A stretch of 44,682 nucleotides of DNA, taken from CAYJAZ01 sp964370095 (lineage in GTDB: Bacteria; Desulfobacterota; Desulfovibrionia; Desulfovibrionales; Desulfovibrionaceae). The first letter of the stretch is position 1; each line of letters opens with the position of its first letter. The notes below the pieces were generated by a model. It was not told the origin of the DNA, made no database searches, and worked only from the letters and a program-made list of their open reading frames with translations. Positions 33,641 to 43,065 of the stretch are shown in pieces. The translations under genes and the position numbers were made by a program. The stretch lies in contig CAYJHJ010000009.1 in the NCBI GenBank assembly GCA_964370095.1, positions 1 through 44,682 on the forward strand. The letters run 5' to 3'.

Positions 33641-33679
33641 GACGCACCTTTTTTAAATCAAAGCTTTGAGGATAATTTT

Positions 33680-35506
33680 TTGAATACACACACTAAAAAC
33701 GAAAAAATCAGAAATATTGCTATTATAGCACACGTTGATCATGGCAAAACAACTCTGGTTGACGCCATGTTTAAACAAAGCGGAATTTACCGTGAAGATC
33801 AAGCTGTTGATGACAGGGTTATGGATAAAATGGACCTTGAGCGTGAACGCGGAATCACTATTGCAGCAAAAAACTGTGCTGTTGTGCGTGGAGATGTTAG
33901 GATAAACATTATTGACACTCCCGGCCACGCCGATTTTGGGGGTGAGGTTGAGCGTGCTCTTTCTATGGTTGACGGTGTTATCTTGCTTTGTGATGCCTCA
34001 GAAGGCCCATTGCCACAAACACGCTTTGTTTTGAAAAAAACCTTGGAACTTAGCTTGCCTGTTATCGCTGTTGTTAATAAAATCGACAGAAAAGATGCCA
34101 GAGCAGATGAAGTTTTGACTGAACTCTATGATTTATTTATTGATTTAGACGCAAGTGATGAGCAAATTGAATTTCCTGTGTTGTATGCCATAGGCAGAAA
34201 TGGCGTTGCCATGAAAAATATTGATGATGAACAAGTTGACCTTGGCCCTCTTTTTGATGCTATTTTAGAATATATCCCTGCACCAAGTTATGATACAACC
34301 GAACCATTTCAAATGCTTGTGGCTGATTTGGATTATTCTGATTATCTTGGCAGGCTTGCAATCGGCAGAATTAAACACGGCATAGCAAAAACAAAAGATA
34401 GCCTTATTTGCATTGGGGAAGATGGGCAGCACAAAAATCTTCGTGCAACAAAAATTCAAGTATATTCAGGACTTTCCTTGGTGGATGTGGAAGAAGTGGA
34501 AGCAGGTGATATTATTGTTATGGCAGGCATTGAAGATGCAACTATAGGCGACACAATCTGCACTAAGGAAAATCCACGCACAATTACAAGAATCAGAGTT
34601 GATGAACCAACTGTTGCCATGCGTTTTGGCATAAATACTTCACCCTTGGCAGGAAAAGAAGGAAAGATTGTTCAATCTCGTAAAATATTGGAACGTTTGG
34701 AAAAAGAAGCGCTTACAAACTTGGCAATTCGTGTTGAGAATGCTCTTGATAAAGATACTTTTATTGTGAAGGGGCGTGGTGAATTTCAAATGGCAATCTT
34801 AGTGGAAACCATGAGAAGAGAAGGTTTTGAGCTTACTATTGGGCGCCCTGAAGTTATTCTTCGTGAAGAAAATGGGCAAGTTATGGAACCTATCGAAGAT
34901 TTACATGTGGATTGTGATGAAACTTTCATGGGCGTTGTAACTGAAAAAGTTTCCTACCGTCGCGGCAGAATGACTTCTTGCATAAATCATGGCACAGGCA
35001 GGGTTCGCTTGACTTTCTCAGTGCCTGCTCGCTCACTTATTGGATATCGTGATGAATTTTTGACTGATACTAAGGGAACAGGCATAATGAACTCTTCTTT
35101 TGCCGGTTATGAGCCTTGGCGCGGTGATTTTTCTTCACGCTTGACAGGATCAATAGTGGCAGACAGAGCCGGTGTTGGCGTGGCTTATGGGCTTTATAAT
35201 CTTGAACCACGCGGTGAGCTTTTTGTAAAAGCCGGCGATCCGCTTTATGAGGGAATGATTATTGGCGAACATAACAGAGAAAATGATATTGACGTGAATG
35301 GCAGCAAGGAAAAGAAACTTACAAATATGCGTGCTTCGGGTAAAGATGAAAACGTCGTCCTTACTCCTATTCGCCCAATGACCTTGGAAAGAGCATTAAA
35401 CTTTGTAAAAGATGATGAATGTGTTGAAGTTACGCCACTTTCTATACGTCTTAGGAAAACGCATTTAGCCTCACTTACAAGATATCAAAATTCCAAAAAG
35501 AAATAA
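33680..35506 (+). CDS. typA: Ribosome-associated GTPase TypA/BipA
   Basis: This 608-residue translational GTPase acts in ribosome assembly and stress adaptation. G1 is AHVDHGKTT, G3 DTPGHADFGGEVERAL and G4 NKIDR; EF-G-like domains and the BipA-specific C-terminal domain follow (GYRDEFLTDTKGTGIMNS). The start codon is TTG at 33680, chosen because GAGGA lies seven bases upstream and the protein then begins as its relatives do. It is divergent from motA and ends in a terminator. Confidence 0.96.
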   Translation: MNTHTKNEKIRNIAIIAHVDHGKTTLVDAMFKQSGIYREDQAVDDRVMDKMDLERERGITIAAKNCAVVRGDVRINIIDTPGHADFGGEVERALSMVDGVILLCDASEGPLPQTRFVLKKTLELSLPVIAVVNKIDRKDARADEVLTELYDLFIDLDASDEQIEFPVLYAIGRNGVAMKNIDDEQVDLGPLFDAILEYIPAPSYDTTEPFQMLVADLDYSDYLGRLAIGRIKHGIAKTKDSLICIGEDGQHKNLRATKIQVYSGLSLVDVEEVEAGDIIVMAGIEDATIGDTICTKENPRTITRIRVDEPTVAMRFGINTSPLAGKEGKIVQSRKILERLEKEALTNLAIRVENALDKDTFIVKGRGEFQMAILVETMRREGFELTIGRPEVILREENGQVMEPIEDLHVDCDETFMGVVTEKVSYRRGRMTSCINHGTGRVRLTFSVPARSLIGYRDEFLTDTKGTGIMNSSFAGYEPWRGDFSSRLTGSIVADRAGVGVAYGLYNLEPRGELFVKAGDPLYEGMIIGEHNRENDIDVNGSKEKKLTNMRASGKDENVVLTPIRPMTLERALNFVKDDECVEVTPLSIRLRKTHLASLTRYQNSKKK

Positions 35507-35520
35507 TTATAAAAAGCACA

Positions 35521-35557
35521 AAAGCCTCAGAAAACTACTATACTTTTCTAAGGCTTT
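35521..35557 (+). terminator. Terminator of typA
   Basis: A 14-position stem with one mismatch (AAAGCCTCAGAAAA with TTTTCTAAGGCTTT) and a 9-base loop runs straight into further T. Confidence 0.8.
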
Positions 35558-35644
35558 TTTATATGGTGCTCTAAAGCATTTAAAAAAATGTTCTAAAGGC
35601 TTTAAATTGTCTTGTATTTAAAATTTAATCTTAAGAGGTTAATC

Positions 35645-37015
35645 ATGGCTCAGATTTTTAAAGAATACGATATCCGCGGTATAGCAGAAGTTGATTTTGA
35701 TTCTCAATTTGTATACGAATTAGGTAAAGTTTTAGCCACTTATTTTACGGAACATAATGCAAAAACTTGTTCTATCGGGCAAGATTGCAGAACAACTTCC
35801 CCTATGTATGCAGAGGCTTTGTGTAAAGGGCTTACAGAGGGTGGGATTGACTGTATACGCATTGGAATGGTGCCAACCCCTTGTCTTTATTATTCAGTGA
35901 AGCACTTGAATTTGTCAGCAGGCGTTATGATAACTGCAAGCCATAATCCCGGTGAATATAACGGTTTTAAAATTGTTTGCGGTGAAAGCACAATTTCAGG
36001 CGAAGAAATTCAAAAACTTAAACAATATCTTGATGCAAAAAAGTTCACTGTTTCAGACAAAAAAGGGAATATCACCGAGCAAGATATAGTGCCTGCATAT
36101 GTGGAAGATATTAAAAATCGTCTTGGAACAGTTGATAAATATAAGGTGGTTGTTGATGCGGGAAATGGGGCGGCAGGCATTGTTTGCCCTCAAGTCATGA
36201 AAGCTTTGGGTGCAGAAGTTATTGAACTTTATTGTGAACCTGATGGCACCTTCCCCAATCATCACCCTGATCCGACAGTTTTGAAAAACATGCTTGAACT
36301 TATTGATTGTGTGAAAAAAAATAATGCTGATTTTGGCATTGGTTTAGATGGTGATGGCGACAGAATTGGCATTGTCAATAAAGAAGGCAAACTTCTTATG
36401 GGCGATGAACTTCTTGCAATTTTTGGACGTGAACTGCTTATGCGTGAACCAAATGCACTTATTATAGGCGATGTGAAGTGTTCAGAACGTCTTTATAATG
36501 ACCCTGCTTTAAATGGCAGAGTGAAAATGAACCAAACAGGGCACTCGCTTATCAAAAAAGCAATCAAGGAATTTGGTGCTCTTATGGCAGGCGAACTTTC
36601 GGGGCATATGTTCTTTAAAGATAATTGGTATGGCTTTGATGATGCCACTTATACAGGTGCAAGGCTTTTAAAAGTGCTTACAGCTTTAAAAGAAAAAGCA
36701 AAGCTTAGTTTGGAAGACTTGCCAAATTGGGAAGAAATTTATTCAACCCCTGAAATCACCCTTCCTATGGAAGATGAATATAAAGTAAAAGTAATCAATA
36801 CCTTGCAAGAAATATACAAAGATAATCCGGTATACACGCTTGAAACAATGGATGGTGTTCGCTTGGTAAGAAAAGAAGGCCCGCTTCTTTGGGCTTTGAT
36901 AAGAAAATCAAATACTTCGCCTTATCTTACCCTAAGGGCTGAAGCAAAAAATCAAGCAGATGCTGAAAATTTGATTGAAGAATTGAAAGAGAATGCATTA
37001 AAAGCAAAAAACTAA
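35645..37015 (+). CDS. Phosphomannomutase/phosphoglucomutase
   Basis: This 456-residue alpha-D-phosphohexomutase (AlgC/ManB type) converts hexose 6-phosphates to 1-phosphates for nucleotide sugars and cell-surface polysaccharide. It has the phosphoserine loop TASHNPGEYNGFK, the metal loop DGDGDRIG, the sugar-binding loop GELSGHMFF and the phosphate-binding C-terminal RKSNTSPYLTLRAE. An in-frame TTG at 35612 would add 11 residues, but the ATG at 35645 has AAGAGG upstream and gives the usual MAQIFKEYDIRG start. It stands alone between two terminators. Mannose or glucose preference cannot be decided. Confidence 0.93.
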   Translation: MAQIFKEYDIRGIAEVDFDSQFVYELGKVLATYFTEHNAKTCSIGQDCRTTSPMYAEALCKGLTEGGIDCIRIGMVPTPCLYYSVKHLNLSAGVMITASHNPGEYNGFKIVCGESTISGEEIQKLKQYLDAKKFTVSDKKGNITEQDIVPAYVEDIKNRLGTVDKYKVVVDAGNGAAGIVCPQVMKALGAEVIELYCEPDGTFPNHHPDPTVLKNMLELIDCVKKNNADFGIGLDGDGDRIGIVNKEGKLLMGDELLAIFGRELLMREPNALIIGDVKCSERLYNDPALNGRVKMNQTGHSLIKKAIKEFGALMAGELSGHMFFKDNWYGFDDATYTGARLLKVLTALKEKAKLSLEDLPNWEEIYSTPEITLPMEDEYKVKVINTLQEIYKDNPVYTLETMDGVRLVRKEGPLLWALIRKSNTSPYLTLRAEAKNQADAENLIEELKENALKAKN

Positions 37016-37041
37016 ATTTTTGTGCAAATACAATAAATAAT

Positions 37042-37069
37042 AATCCTGATTTCTTATGATTTCAGGATT
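37042..37069 (+). terminator. Terminator of the phosphohexomutase gene
   Basis: AATCCTGA pairs with TCAGGATT across 12 bases and is followed by TTTT. It lies between convergent genes. Confidence 0.7.
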
Positions 37070-37086
37070 TTTTATTTAATAAAGTT

Positions 37087-37962
37087 TTAGAAAAAATAAA
37101 AGTATAAAACAATGGCTACTATTATTCGATAGTAAGCAAAAACTTTTAATGAATAACGTGAAACAAAAGAAATGAAAAACTTAACTGCTATAAGTGCAAA
37201 AATGAAAGAAAATAAAATACCTAATGCAAATAATGAAATATCTGCTTTAACAAAAGTATCAAAGGATTTAAAAAATTCATAGCCGGCAGCTGCAACAATA
37301 ATAGGCACAGCAGCTAAAAAAGAATATTCTGCTGCAGTTTTACGTGAAAGAGAAAAAAACATGCCACCCATAATAGTTGAAGCAGAGCGTGAAAAACCGG
37401 GCATCAAAGCAAGAATTTGAAAAAACCCAATTCCCAAAGCTTCTTTAGCAGTTAATTTGTCTATGCTATCAATTTCTTTATAATTTTCTAAAAATTTTGC
37501 ATTATCAAGTTTTTTTGCTTGTTCAAGCTTTATGCGGCGATTTTCTTGAAGCTTTTCGGCAAAAAGCATGCATAACGCACCAAAAACCAAGAAAAAAAGT
37601 ACAGATTGAACGCTGAATAGCATTTTGATATATTGATGGAAAATTAGTCCAAGCAGGGAAGCGGGTAAGGAGGTGAGAAAAAGCATGTAAAGCCCGTAAA
37701 AACCTGAAAATTTAGCCACTTTTCCATCAATCTTTTGTGGAAAAAGTAAAGACCAAAATCTTTGAAAATATAAATAAATAACAGCAAACATAGCCCCAAT
37801 TTGTATGATAATTTCAAAATTGGCAGCATTTGTTCCTTGAAAATTTAAAAGATTATTTGCCAGTATAAGGTGGCCGGTGGAAGAAACAGGAAGAAACTCA
37901 GTCATCCCTTCAACAAAGCCCATGATAAGCGTAAAGAAAAGTATATCAAAGTTTATATTCAT
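37087..37962 (-). CDS. uppP: Undecaprenyl-diphosphatase UppP/BacA
   Basis: This 291-residue integral membrane enzyme recycles the lipid carrier of peptidoglycan synthesis by removing a phosphate from undecaprenyl diphosphate. Both active-site segments are present: EGMTEFLPVSSTGHLIL at residues 19-35 and PGFSRSASTIMGGM near 195. About eight hydrophobic helices are seen. The start is 4 bases after the stop of a TetR regulator, with no clear ribosome site of its own, so it is probably translated by coupling. A second lipid-phosphate phosphatase (PAP2) lies at the left end of the window. Confidence 0.95.
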   Translation of the reverse strand: MNINFDILFFTLIMGFVEGMTEFLPVSSTGHLILANNLLNFQGTNAANFEIIIQIGAMFAVIYLYFQRFWSLLFPQKIDGKVAKFSGFYGLYMLFLTSLPASLLGLIFHQYIKMLFSVQSVLFFLVFGALCMLFAEKLQENRRIKLEQAKKLDNAKFLENYKEIDSIDKLTAKEALGIGFFQILALMPGFSRSASTIMGGMFFSLSRKTAAEYSFLAAVPIIVAAAGYEFFKSFDTFVKADISLFALGILFSFIFALIAVKFFISFVSRYSLKVFAYYRIIVAIVLYFYFF

Positions 37963-37966
37963 GATT

Positions 37967-38536
37967 TTAGGAAGTTATGGCTCTATCAACAAAATAAATT
38001 GTTTCTTCATAAAGGTTTTTGCTAGCATAGGGTGTAAGTACATTTGTGCGATTTACGCCAACGAGCATAGAAACAATCACTTGCTGAGTTGTTTGAATGG
38101 GAAGTTTGCGTATAGTTCCATCCATCATGCCACGTGAAAGGCTTTGTTCTAAAATTTTATGAACTTCTTGGTATTTGTCATACATAATAGCTTTGCCGTC
38201 AATTCCCTTCATATCAGAATATGGCGAACAACGCACAAGCACAAGCCAATCAGACTTTGGGTTTATGGTAAAAGCAAGATAAGCTTTACAATAAGAAAGC
38301 ACAGCTTCTTTGCCACTTGAACAATCTTCAACAGAAAGTTTCAACTCATTGATAAATTTATCTAAAACATCAATGCCTGCTGCTAAAAAAAGTTTTTCTT
38401 TGCTGCCGTAATGATGCGTAAGAAGTCCTAAAGCAACATCAGCTTTTTCAGAAATTCTTTTAAAAGTAGTTTCAGCGTATCCATATTCTCCAAAAAGTTC
38501 TTTGGCGGCTTTTAGAAGTGCTTCTTTCTTTGTCAT
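37967..38536 (-). CDS. TetR-family transcriptional regulator
   Basis: This 189-residue regulator has an N-terminal TetR helix-turn-helix (about residues 20-48, TTFKRISEKADVALGLLTHHYG) and a helical ligand-binding domain with several membrane-like but soluble helices. AAGGACT lies upstream of the ATG. It is directly followed by uppP, so it probably controls its own operon and through it the undecaprenyl cycle, perhaps on sensing a lipid or drug. The ligand is unknown. Confidence 0.88.
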   Translation of the reverse strand: MTKKEALLKAAKELFGEYGYAETTFKRISEKADVALGLLTHHYGSKEKLFLAAGIDVLDKFINELKLSVEDCSSGKEAVLSYCKAYLAFTINPKSDWLVLVRCSPYSDMKGIDGKAIMYDKYQEVHKILEQSLSRGMMDGTIRKLPIQTTQQVIVSMLVGVNRTNVLTPYASKNLYEETIYFVDRAITS

Positions 38537-38570
38537 AAAAGATAGTCCTTAAATCGATTGGATAATTTAG

Positions 38571-38585
38571 TTTATAGTATATAAA
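38571..38585. promoter_or_regulatory. Palindrome upstream of the TetR gene
   Basis: TTTATA-GTA-TATAAA is a perfect 6-3-6 inverted repeat about 35 bases upstream of the TetR start, where its -10 region would lie. It could be the autoregulatory operator. It is short and AT-only at its core, so chance is possible. Confidence 0.3.
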
Positions 38586-38736
38586 GTTTATACATGCTAC
38601 TTTGCAATTGTTTTTCAATTCATACTATAAATTTTTCCAAAATTCAATATAAATATAAAGCAATAAAAATATGAGAAATTTCTTGCTTTATAGATGAATA
38701 GCTAAAAATATCAAGAATGAAGAAGCTGTCATCATA

Positions 38737-38767
38737 TTGACAAGAGGAAAAATGCTCTTAAATATAT
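38737..38767 (+). promoter_or_regulatory. Putative promoter of the cbpA-cbpM-clpB cluster
   Basis: A perfect TTGACA (38737-38742) precedes AT-rich -10-like sequence at 38759-38767. The spacer holds an inverted repeat AAGAG-N8-CTCTT that could bind a repressor. No canonical CIRCE or HspR box is seen. Confidence 0.35.
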
Positions 38768-38847
38768 CTTGTTTTACACCTATTTATAATGTTATAAATT
38801 AATAAAAAGTGAAAAAGTGTATTAAAGGAATCAAGAGGAAATAATAA

Positions 38848-39783
38848 ATGTCAGTAAAGTATAGAGATTATTATGAAATACTGGGAGTGGCTCGAACTTC
38901 TACAAAAGATGAAATTTCAAAAGCTTATAAGAAGCTAGCCAGAAAGTATCACCCTGATTTGAATCCAAATGATAAAGAAGCCGAAGAAAAATTCAAAGAA
39001 ATCAATGAAGCTCATGAAGTTTTGAAAGATGAAGAAAAGCGTAAGATGTATGATCAACTTGGCTCGAATTGGCAGCATGGTCAGCAATTTCAGCAAGGGC
39101 AAGGTGGTTTTGATTTTTCACAGTTCGGCAATGGGCAGTTTTCTTCAAGCAGCGGTGATTTTTCAGATTTCTTTGAGATGTTTTTTGGCGGAAATGCTTC
39201 AAGCTCTTCAAATGCCGGTTTTGGGGCAGGGCCTTTCGGTTCTTTTTCAAATAGACCCAGAAGAGGGCGTGATATTGAAACAGAACTGAATATCACACTT
39301 GAAGAAGCTGTAAACGGTGGTGAAAAACAGTTTAGCTTAAATGATAAAAATATTAAAGTTAATATTCCAAAACATGTAAAAAATGGTGGTAAATTAAGAT
39401 TGCAAGGGCAGGGCTATCGCGGGCATCCGGGTGCACCGGCTGGTGATCTTTACATCACTTTGCACTATGCAAAGCACCCGCTTTTTGAAGTGGAGAATGA
39501 TAATCTTACTTGTGAGGTCGAACTTAGCCCGGTGCAAGCAATGTTCGGAGCAAAAGTTGAAGTGCCAACTTTAGATGGAAAGGTTGAATTGAATATTCCG
39601 CCACAATCAAATACAGGCAGAAAGCTTCGTCTTCGTGGTAAGGGGCTTGGCACAGCACAAAAGAGAGGCGATTTGTTTGCTAAAATTGTGATTATGTTGC
39701 CTAAGCAAGAAGAAATGTCTGATAAAGTAAAAGAGCTTTGGGAAGCATTGAAAACAGAAGAAATCAAGGAAGGAGGTGAGTAA
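38848..39783 (+). CDS. cbpA: CbpA-type DnaJ co-chaperone
   Basis: This 311-residue J-domain protein stimulates DnaK. The J domain (residues 5-70) has the essential HPD in YHPDLNP. A Gly/Phe/Ser-rich linker (about 75-140) follows. The C-terminal substrate-binding domains are present (DIETELNITLEEAVNGG, DLYITLHYAKHPLFE), but the four-Cys zinc finger of true DnaJ is absent, which makes it CbpA-like. The stop overlaps the cbpM start as TAATG. Confidence 0.92.
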   Translation: MSVKYRDYYEILGVARTSTKDEISKAYKKLARKYHPDLNPNDKEAEEKFKEINEAHEVLKDEEKRKMYDQLGSNWQHGQQFQQGQGGFDFSQFGNGQFSSSSGDFSDFFEMFFGGNASSSSNAGFGAGPFGSFSNRPRRGRDIETELNITLEEAVNGGEKQFSLNDKNIKVNIPKHVKNGGKLRLQGQGYRGHPGAPAGDLYITLHYAKHPLFEVENDNLTCEVELSPVQAMFGAKVEVPTLDGKVELNIPPQSNTGRKLRLRGKGLGTAQKRGDLFAKIVIMLPKQEEMSDKVKELWEALKTEEIKEGGE

Positions 39784-40109
39784 TGGAAGAAAATACTAAT
39801 TTTGAAATTAAAGTTACACAAAGTGATGTGCCTTCAACCTCACGCCTGATAAGCCGTGAAGATTTTATTTTACAAACTTCATTAAGCACAGAAAAACTTG
39901 AAGAATTGCTGGAAATGGGCTGGCTTAAAGCTACTCAAAAAACAAAGACCACTCTTTTATTTGTGCCTTCTGATGTATATAAAGTTCGTAAGCTCGAAAG
40001 AATTTGCCTTGATTTTGAAGTGGAAACCTTGCCTGCCGCCATCATCGTGGATTTACTGGATAAAGTGGAAAGCTTGGAAGCTGAACTTGCAGAATTAAAG
40101 AAAAAATAA
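39783..40109 (+). CDS. cbpM: CbpM-like chaperone modulator (MerR-type)
   Basis: This 108-residue protein of the CbpM/MerR-HTH family pairs with CbpA, whose activity CbpM inhibits in E. coli. An N-terminal helix-turn-helix-like region (SRLISREDFILQ, LEELLEMGWL) leads to a C-terminal coiled coil (LLDKVESLEAELAELKKK). A strong AAGGAGGTG lies before the ATG, which overlaps the cbpA stop by one base. Position directly after cbpA and before clpB supports the call. A DNA-binding role is also possible. Confidence 0.85.
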   Translation: MEENTNFEIKVTQSDVPSTSRLISREDFILQTSLSTEKLEELLEMGWLKATQKTKTTLLFVPSDVYKVRKLERICLDFEVETLPAAIIVDLLDKVESLEAELAELKKK

Positions 40110-40204
40110 AAACAAAAATATATTGATTATACCCAAAACTGAAACAATCCTTTCAATTCAACTTAAAAGTTATCAAAGAGAGGGTTGGAGGTTTAGGGAA
40201 GGGA

Positions 40205-40231
40205 AAAGCTGACTTTTTAAAGTTTAGCTTT
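40205..40231 (+). promoter_or_regulatory. Hairpin in the clpB leader
   Basis: AAAGCTGACTTT pairs with the segment 40219-40231 around a two-base turn, with one bulged T and one G-T pair. It ends 27 bases before the clpB ATG and just before the ribosome site. It could influence clpB translation or mRNA stability; it does not itself contain the Shine-Dalgarno sequence. Confidence 0.35.
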
Positions 40232-40258
40232 CTTCACCCAAGAAAAAGGAAAATAACT

Positions 40259-42925
40259 ATGGATATGAATAAATTAACCATTAAATCGCAAGAAGCTTTG
40301 GCTCAAGCTCAAGCTTTGGCGTATAAATTAGAACATCAAGAAGTTGATGTTGAACATTTAGCCCATACCTTAATTTCGCAAGAAGAGGGGCTTGTTCCAA
40401 AAATTTTGACTAAACTGGGGCATAATCAGGCCACTTTTTTAGTAGCCTTAGATAAAGTTTTAGAAAAAAGACCAAAAGTTCGCTCCTCTGTGGGCGATAT
40501 GAATCAAATTCGTATTTCAGGAAGGCTTGCAAAGGCTTTGAGCTTGGCTCAAGACTTAGCAAAACGCTTGAAAGATGAATATATCAGCGTTGAGCATATT
40601 TTTGCTCAATTACTGGACCCTGCACTTGGCAATCCTGTTGGAGCTATGAGCGGAATTTCAGAAATAGCAAAGGAATTTGCTTTGACTACTGAAAAATTTT
40701 TACAAGCTACTGCTGAAATTCGCGGTTCGCATCGTGTAACTTCAGCCTCACCCGAGGATAGCTTTGAAGCTTTGAATAAATATGCCAGAGACTTGGTTGA
40801 CGCAGCTTCAAAAGGTAAACTTGATCCTGTAATTGGCAGAGAAAACGAAATCCGCCGTACTATACGTATTTTATCTCGCAGAACAAAAAATAACCCTGTG
40901 CTCATTGGTGAGGCAGGTGTTGGTAAAACTGCTATAGTTGAGGGTTTGGCTTTTAGAATTTTGAATGGCGATGTGCCGGAAGGCTTGAAAAATAAAAAGA
41001 TTTTTTCACTGGATATGGGTTCATTGATAGCAGGCGCTAAATATAGAGGTGAATTTGAAGAAAGATTGAAAGCTGTTTTGCAAGAGGTGGAAGAATCACA
41101 AGGCGAAATTTTGCTCTTTATTGATGAACTTCATCTTATTGTGGGTGCAGGCAAAACAGAAGGAAGCATGGATGCCGGAAACCTTCTTAAGCCAATGCTT
41201 GCTCGTGGTGAATTGCATTGCATAGGTGCTACAACTTTAGATGAATATCGTAAATATATTGAAAAAGATCCTGCACTAGAAAGGCGTTTCCAGCCCGTTT
41301 TGGTGGAAGAACCCACTGTGGAAGATGCAATTTCAATCTTGCGTGGCTTGAAAGAAAAGTTTGAAGTGCATCATGGTGTGAGAATTTCAGATTCTGCAAT
41401 AGTTGAAGCAGTTATACTTTCGCAACGCTATATTCCTGACAGGCAATTACCAGACAAAGCTATTGATTTGATTGATGAAGCCGCAGCATTGATAAGAACG
41501 GAGATTGACTCTCTTCCTGCTGAGCTTGATGAAGTAAACCGCAAGGTTATGCAGCTTGAAATTGAAAGAGAAGCTTTAAGAAAAGAAAATGACACTGCTT
41601 CAAAAGAACGCTTGGAAAAATTGGAAAATGAACTTTCAGAACTTCGAGTTTCTCAAGCAAGTTATAAAGAGCAATGGGAAAAAGAAAAATCTTCTATTGA
41701 TGTAGTGCGCTCGATAAAAGCACAAATCGAACAGGTGAAATTGCAAATTGAAGAAGCAGAGCGTGAATATAATCTTAATAAAGCTGCACAACTTAAATAT
41801 GATAATCTTTTAAAGCTTGAGCAAGAATTGGCAAAAGCTGAAAATATTAATCAAGATGTGAATAGATTGCTTAAAGAAGAAGTTCGCCCTGATGATGTGG
41901 CAAGCATTGTAGCACGCTGGACAGGAATTCCAGTAACAAGGCTTTTAGAAACTGAAAAAGAAAAACTTCTTGCTTTGCCGGAAGAATTACATAAAAGAGT
42001 GGTTGGGCAAGATGAAGCTGTTCAAGCAGTTTCACAAGCGGTTTTACGCTCAAGGGCAGGGCTTTCAGATCCAAACCGCCCTGTGGGATCATTCCTTTTC
42101 TTGGGGCCGACAGGTGTTGGTAAAACTGAACTTTGTAAGGCTTTGGCAGAAGCTTTGTTTGATACGGAAGAGAATATGGTTCGTCTTGATATGAGCGAAT
42201 ATATGGAAAAACATTCGGTTTCTCGCTTGATTGGGGCCCCTCCGGGATATATTGGTTATGATGAGGGTGGCCAGCTTACAGAAGCTGTGCGAAGAAAGCC
42301 TTATTCTGTTATATTATTTGATGAAATTGAAAAAGCACATCCTGATGTTTTCAATACTTTATTGCAATTACTTGATGATGGCAGATTAACGGATTCACAA
42401 GGCAGAACAGTAGATTTCAGAAATACTATTATCATCCTTACCTCAAATATTGGCTCAAGCCTTTTACTTGAAGGAATTGATGAAAGGGGCTATTTCTTTG
42501 AAAATGTGCGTACAAATATTATGGCAGAACTTCGTAAGTATTTCAGGCCGGAGTTTCTAAATAGAATTGATGATACGGTTTTATTTAAACCCTTACAAGA
42601 ATCACAGATTGAAAAAATTATTGATATTCAATTGCAATCATTGGAAAAAAGGCTTGAATCAAGGCATATTAAACTTGATATTACCCCAAGGGCGAAAAGT
42701 TATATAGCAAGTGCAGCTTATGACCCAATTTTTGGTGCACGCCCCTTAAAAAGATATTTGCAGCACGAACTTGAAAACCCGCTTGCAAAATATATTATTA
42801 AGGGTCAAATTAGGGATAATCAGCATGTGATTGCTGAAATTTCACTTGTTGACAGTCCTGACACCGATGCACCATTACGCTTTGGAATTAAAAAAGATAC
42901 TAAAGTTGAATGGATAAGCGATTAA
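40259..42925 (+). CDS. clpB: Disaggregase ClpB
   Basis: This 888-residue Hsp100 chaperone dissolves protein aggregates with DnaK. The N-domain (about residues 1-145) is followed by AAA+ module 1 (Walker A GEAGVGKT near 217, Walker B LLFIDELH), a long middle coiled coil (about 400-530, LQIEEAEREYNLNKAAQLKY) that separates ClpB from ClpA/C, and AAA+ module 2 (GPTGVGKTE near 616, LFDEIEKAH). The pore loop YRGEFEERL is present. There is no ClpP-binding IGF loop. AAGGAA precedes the ATG. It follows cbpA-cbpM after 149 bases and ends in a strong terminator. Confidence 0.97.
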   Translation: MDMNKLTIKSQEALAQAQALAYKLEHQEVDVEHLAHTLISQEEGLVPKILTKLGHNQATFLVALDKVLEKRPKVRSSVGDMNQIRISGRLAKALSLAQDLAKRLKDEYISVEHIFAQLLDPALGNPVGAMSGISEIAKEFALTTEKFLQATAEIRGSHRVTSASPEDSFEALNKYARDLVDAASKGKLDPVIGRENEIRRTIRILSRRTKNNPVLIGEAGVGKTAIVEGLAFRILNGDVPEGLKNKKIFSLDMGSLIAGAKYRGEFEERLKAVLQEVEESQGEILLFIDELHLIVGAGKTEGSMDAGNLLKPMLARGELHCIGATTLDEYRKYIEKDPALERRFQPVLVEEPTVEDAISILRGLKEKFEVHHGVRISDSAIVEAVILSQRYIPDRQLPDKAIDLIDEAAALIRTEIDSLPAELDEVNRKVMQLEIEREALRKENDTASKERLEKLENELSELRVSQASYKEQWEKEKSSIDVVRSIKAQIEQVKLQIEEAEREYNLNKAAQLKYDNLLKLEQELAKAENINQDVNRLLKEEVRPDDVASIVARWTGIPVTRLLETEKEKLLALPEELHKRVVGQDEAVQAVSQAVLRSRAGLSDPNRPVGSFLFLGPTGVGKTELCKALAEALFDTEENMVRLDMSEYMEKHSVSRLIGAPPGYIGYDEGGQLTEAVRRKPYSVILFDEIEKAHPDVFNTLLQLLDDGRLTDSQGRTVDFRNTIIILTSNIGSSLLLEGIDERGYFFENVRTNIMAELRKYFRPEFLNRIDDTVLFKPLQESQIEKIIDIQLQSLEKRLESRHIKLDITPRAKSYIASAAYDPIFGARPLKRYLQHELENPLAKYIIKGQIRDNQHVIAEISLVDSPDTDAPLRFGIKKDTKVEWISD

Positions 42926-42943
42926 TTTTTCAATACGCAGGAA

Positions 42944-42980
42944 AACTTTTGCTTGCCTTTATTTAAGGTAAGCAAAAGTT
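42944..42980 (+). terminator. Terminator of clpB
   Basis: A 14-bp stem with one G-T pair (AACTTTTGCTTGCC with GGTAAGCAAAAGTT) and a 9-base loop is followed by six T more. Confidence 0.9.
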
Positions 42981-43065
42981 TTTTTTAATATGGAATATAT
43001 TTGACTTTTGTTGAAAAACAGTTTAAAATAAAAAAAATATATTTTATGTAAAAGAAGGACAAAAT

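Larger units (their letters stand above)
38537..38847. other. Gene-free intergenic region
   Basis: This 311-base very AT-rich stretch separates the divergent TetR-uppP and cbpA-cbpM-clpB units. It holds a palindrome near the TetR side and a promoter near the cbpA side. I see no RNA gene or open frame worth calling in the remainder. Confidence 0.6.

Noticed and set aside
37735..37765. Short match to the dispersed element (AGACCAAAATCT) within uppP
   Set aside because: Only about 12 bases agree, it lies inside conserved coding sequence, and no hairpins flank it.
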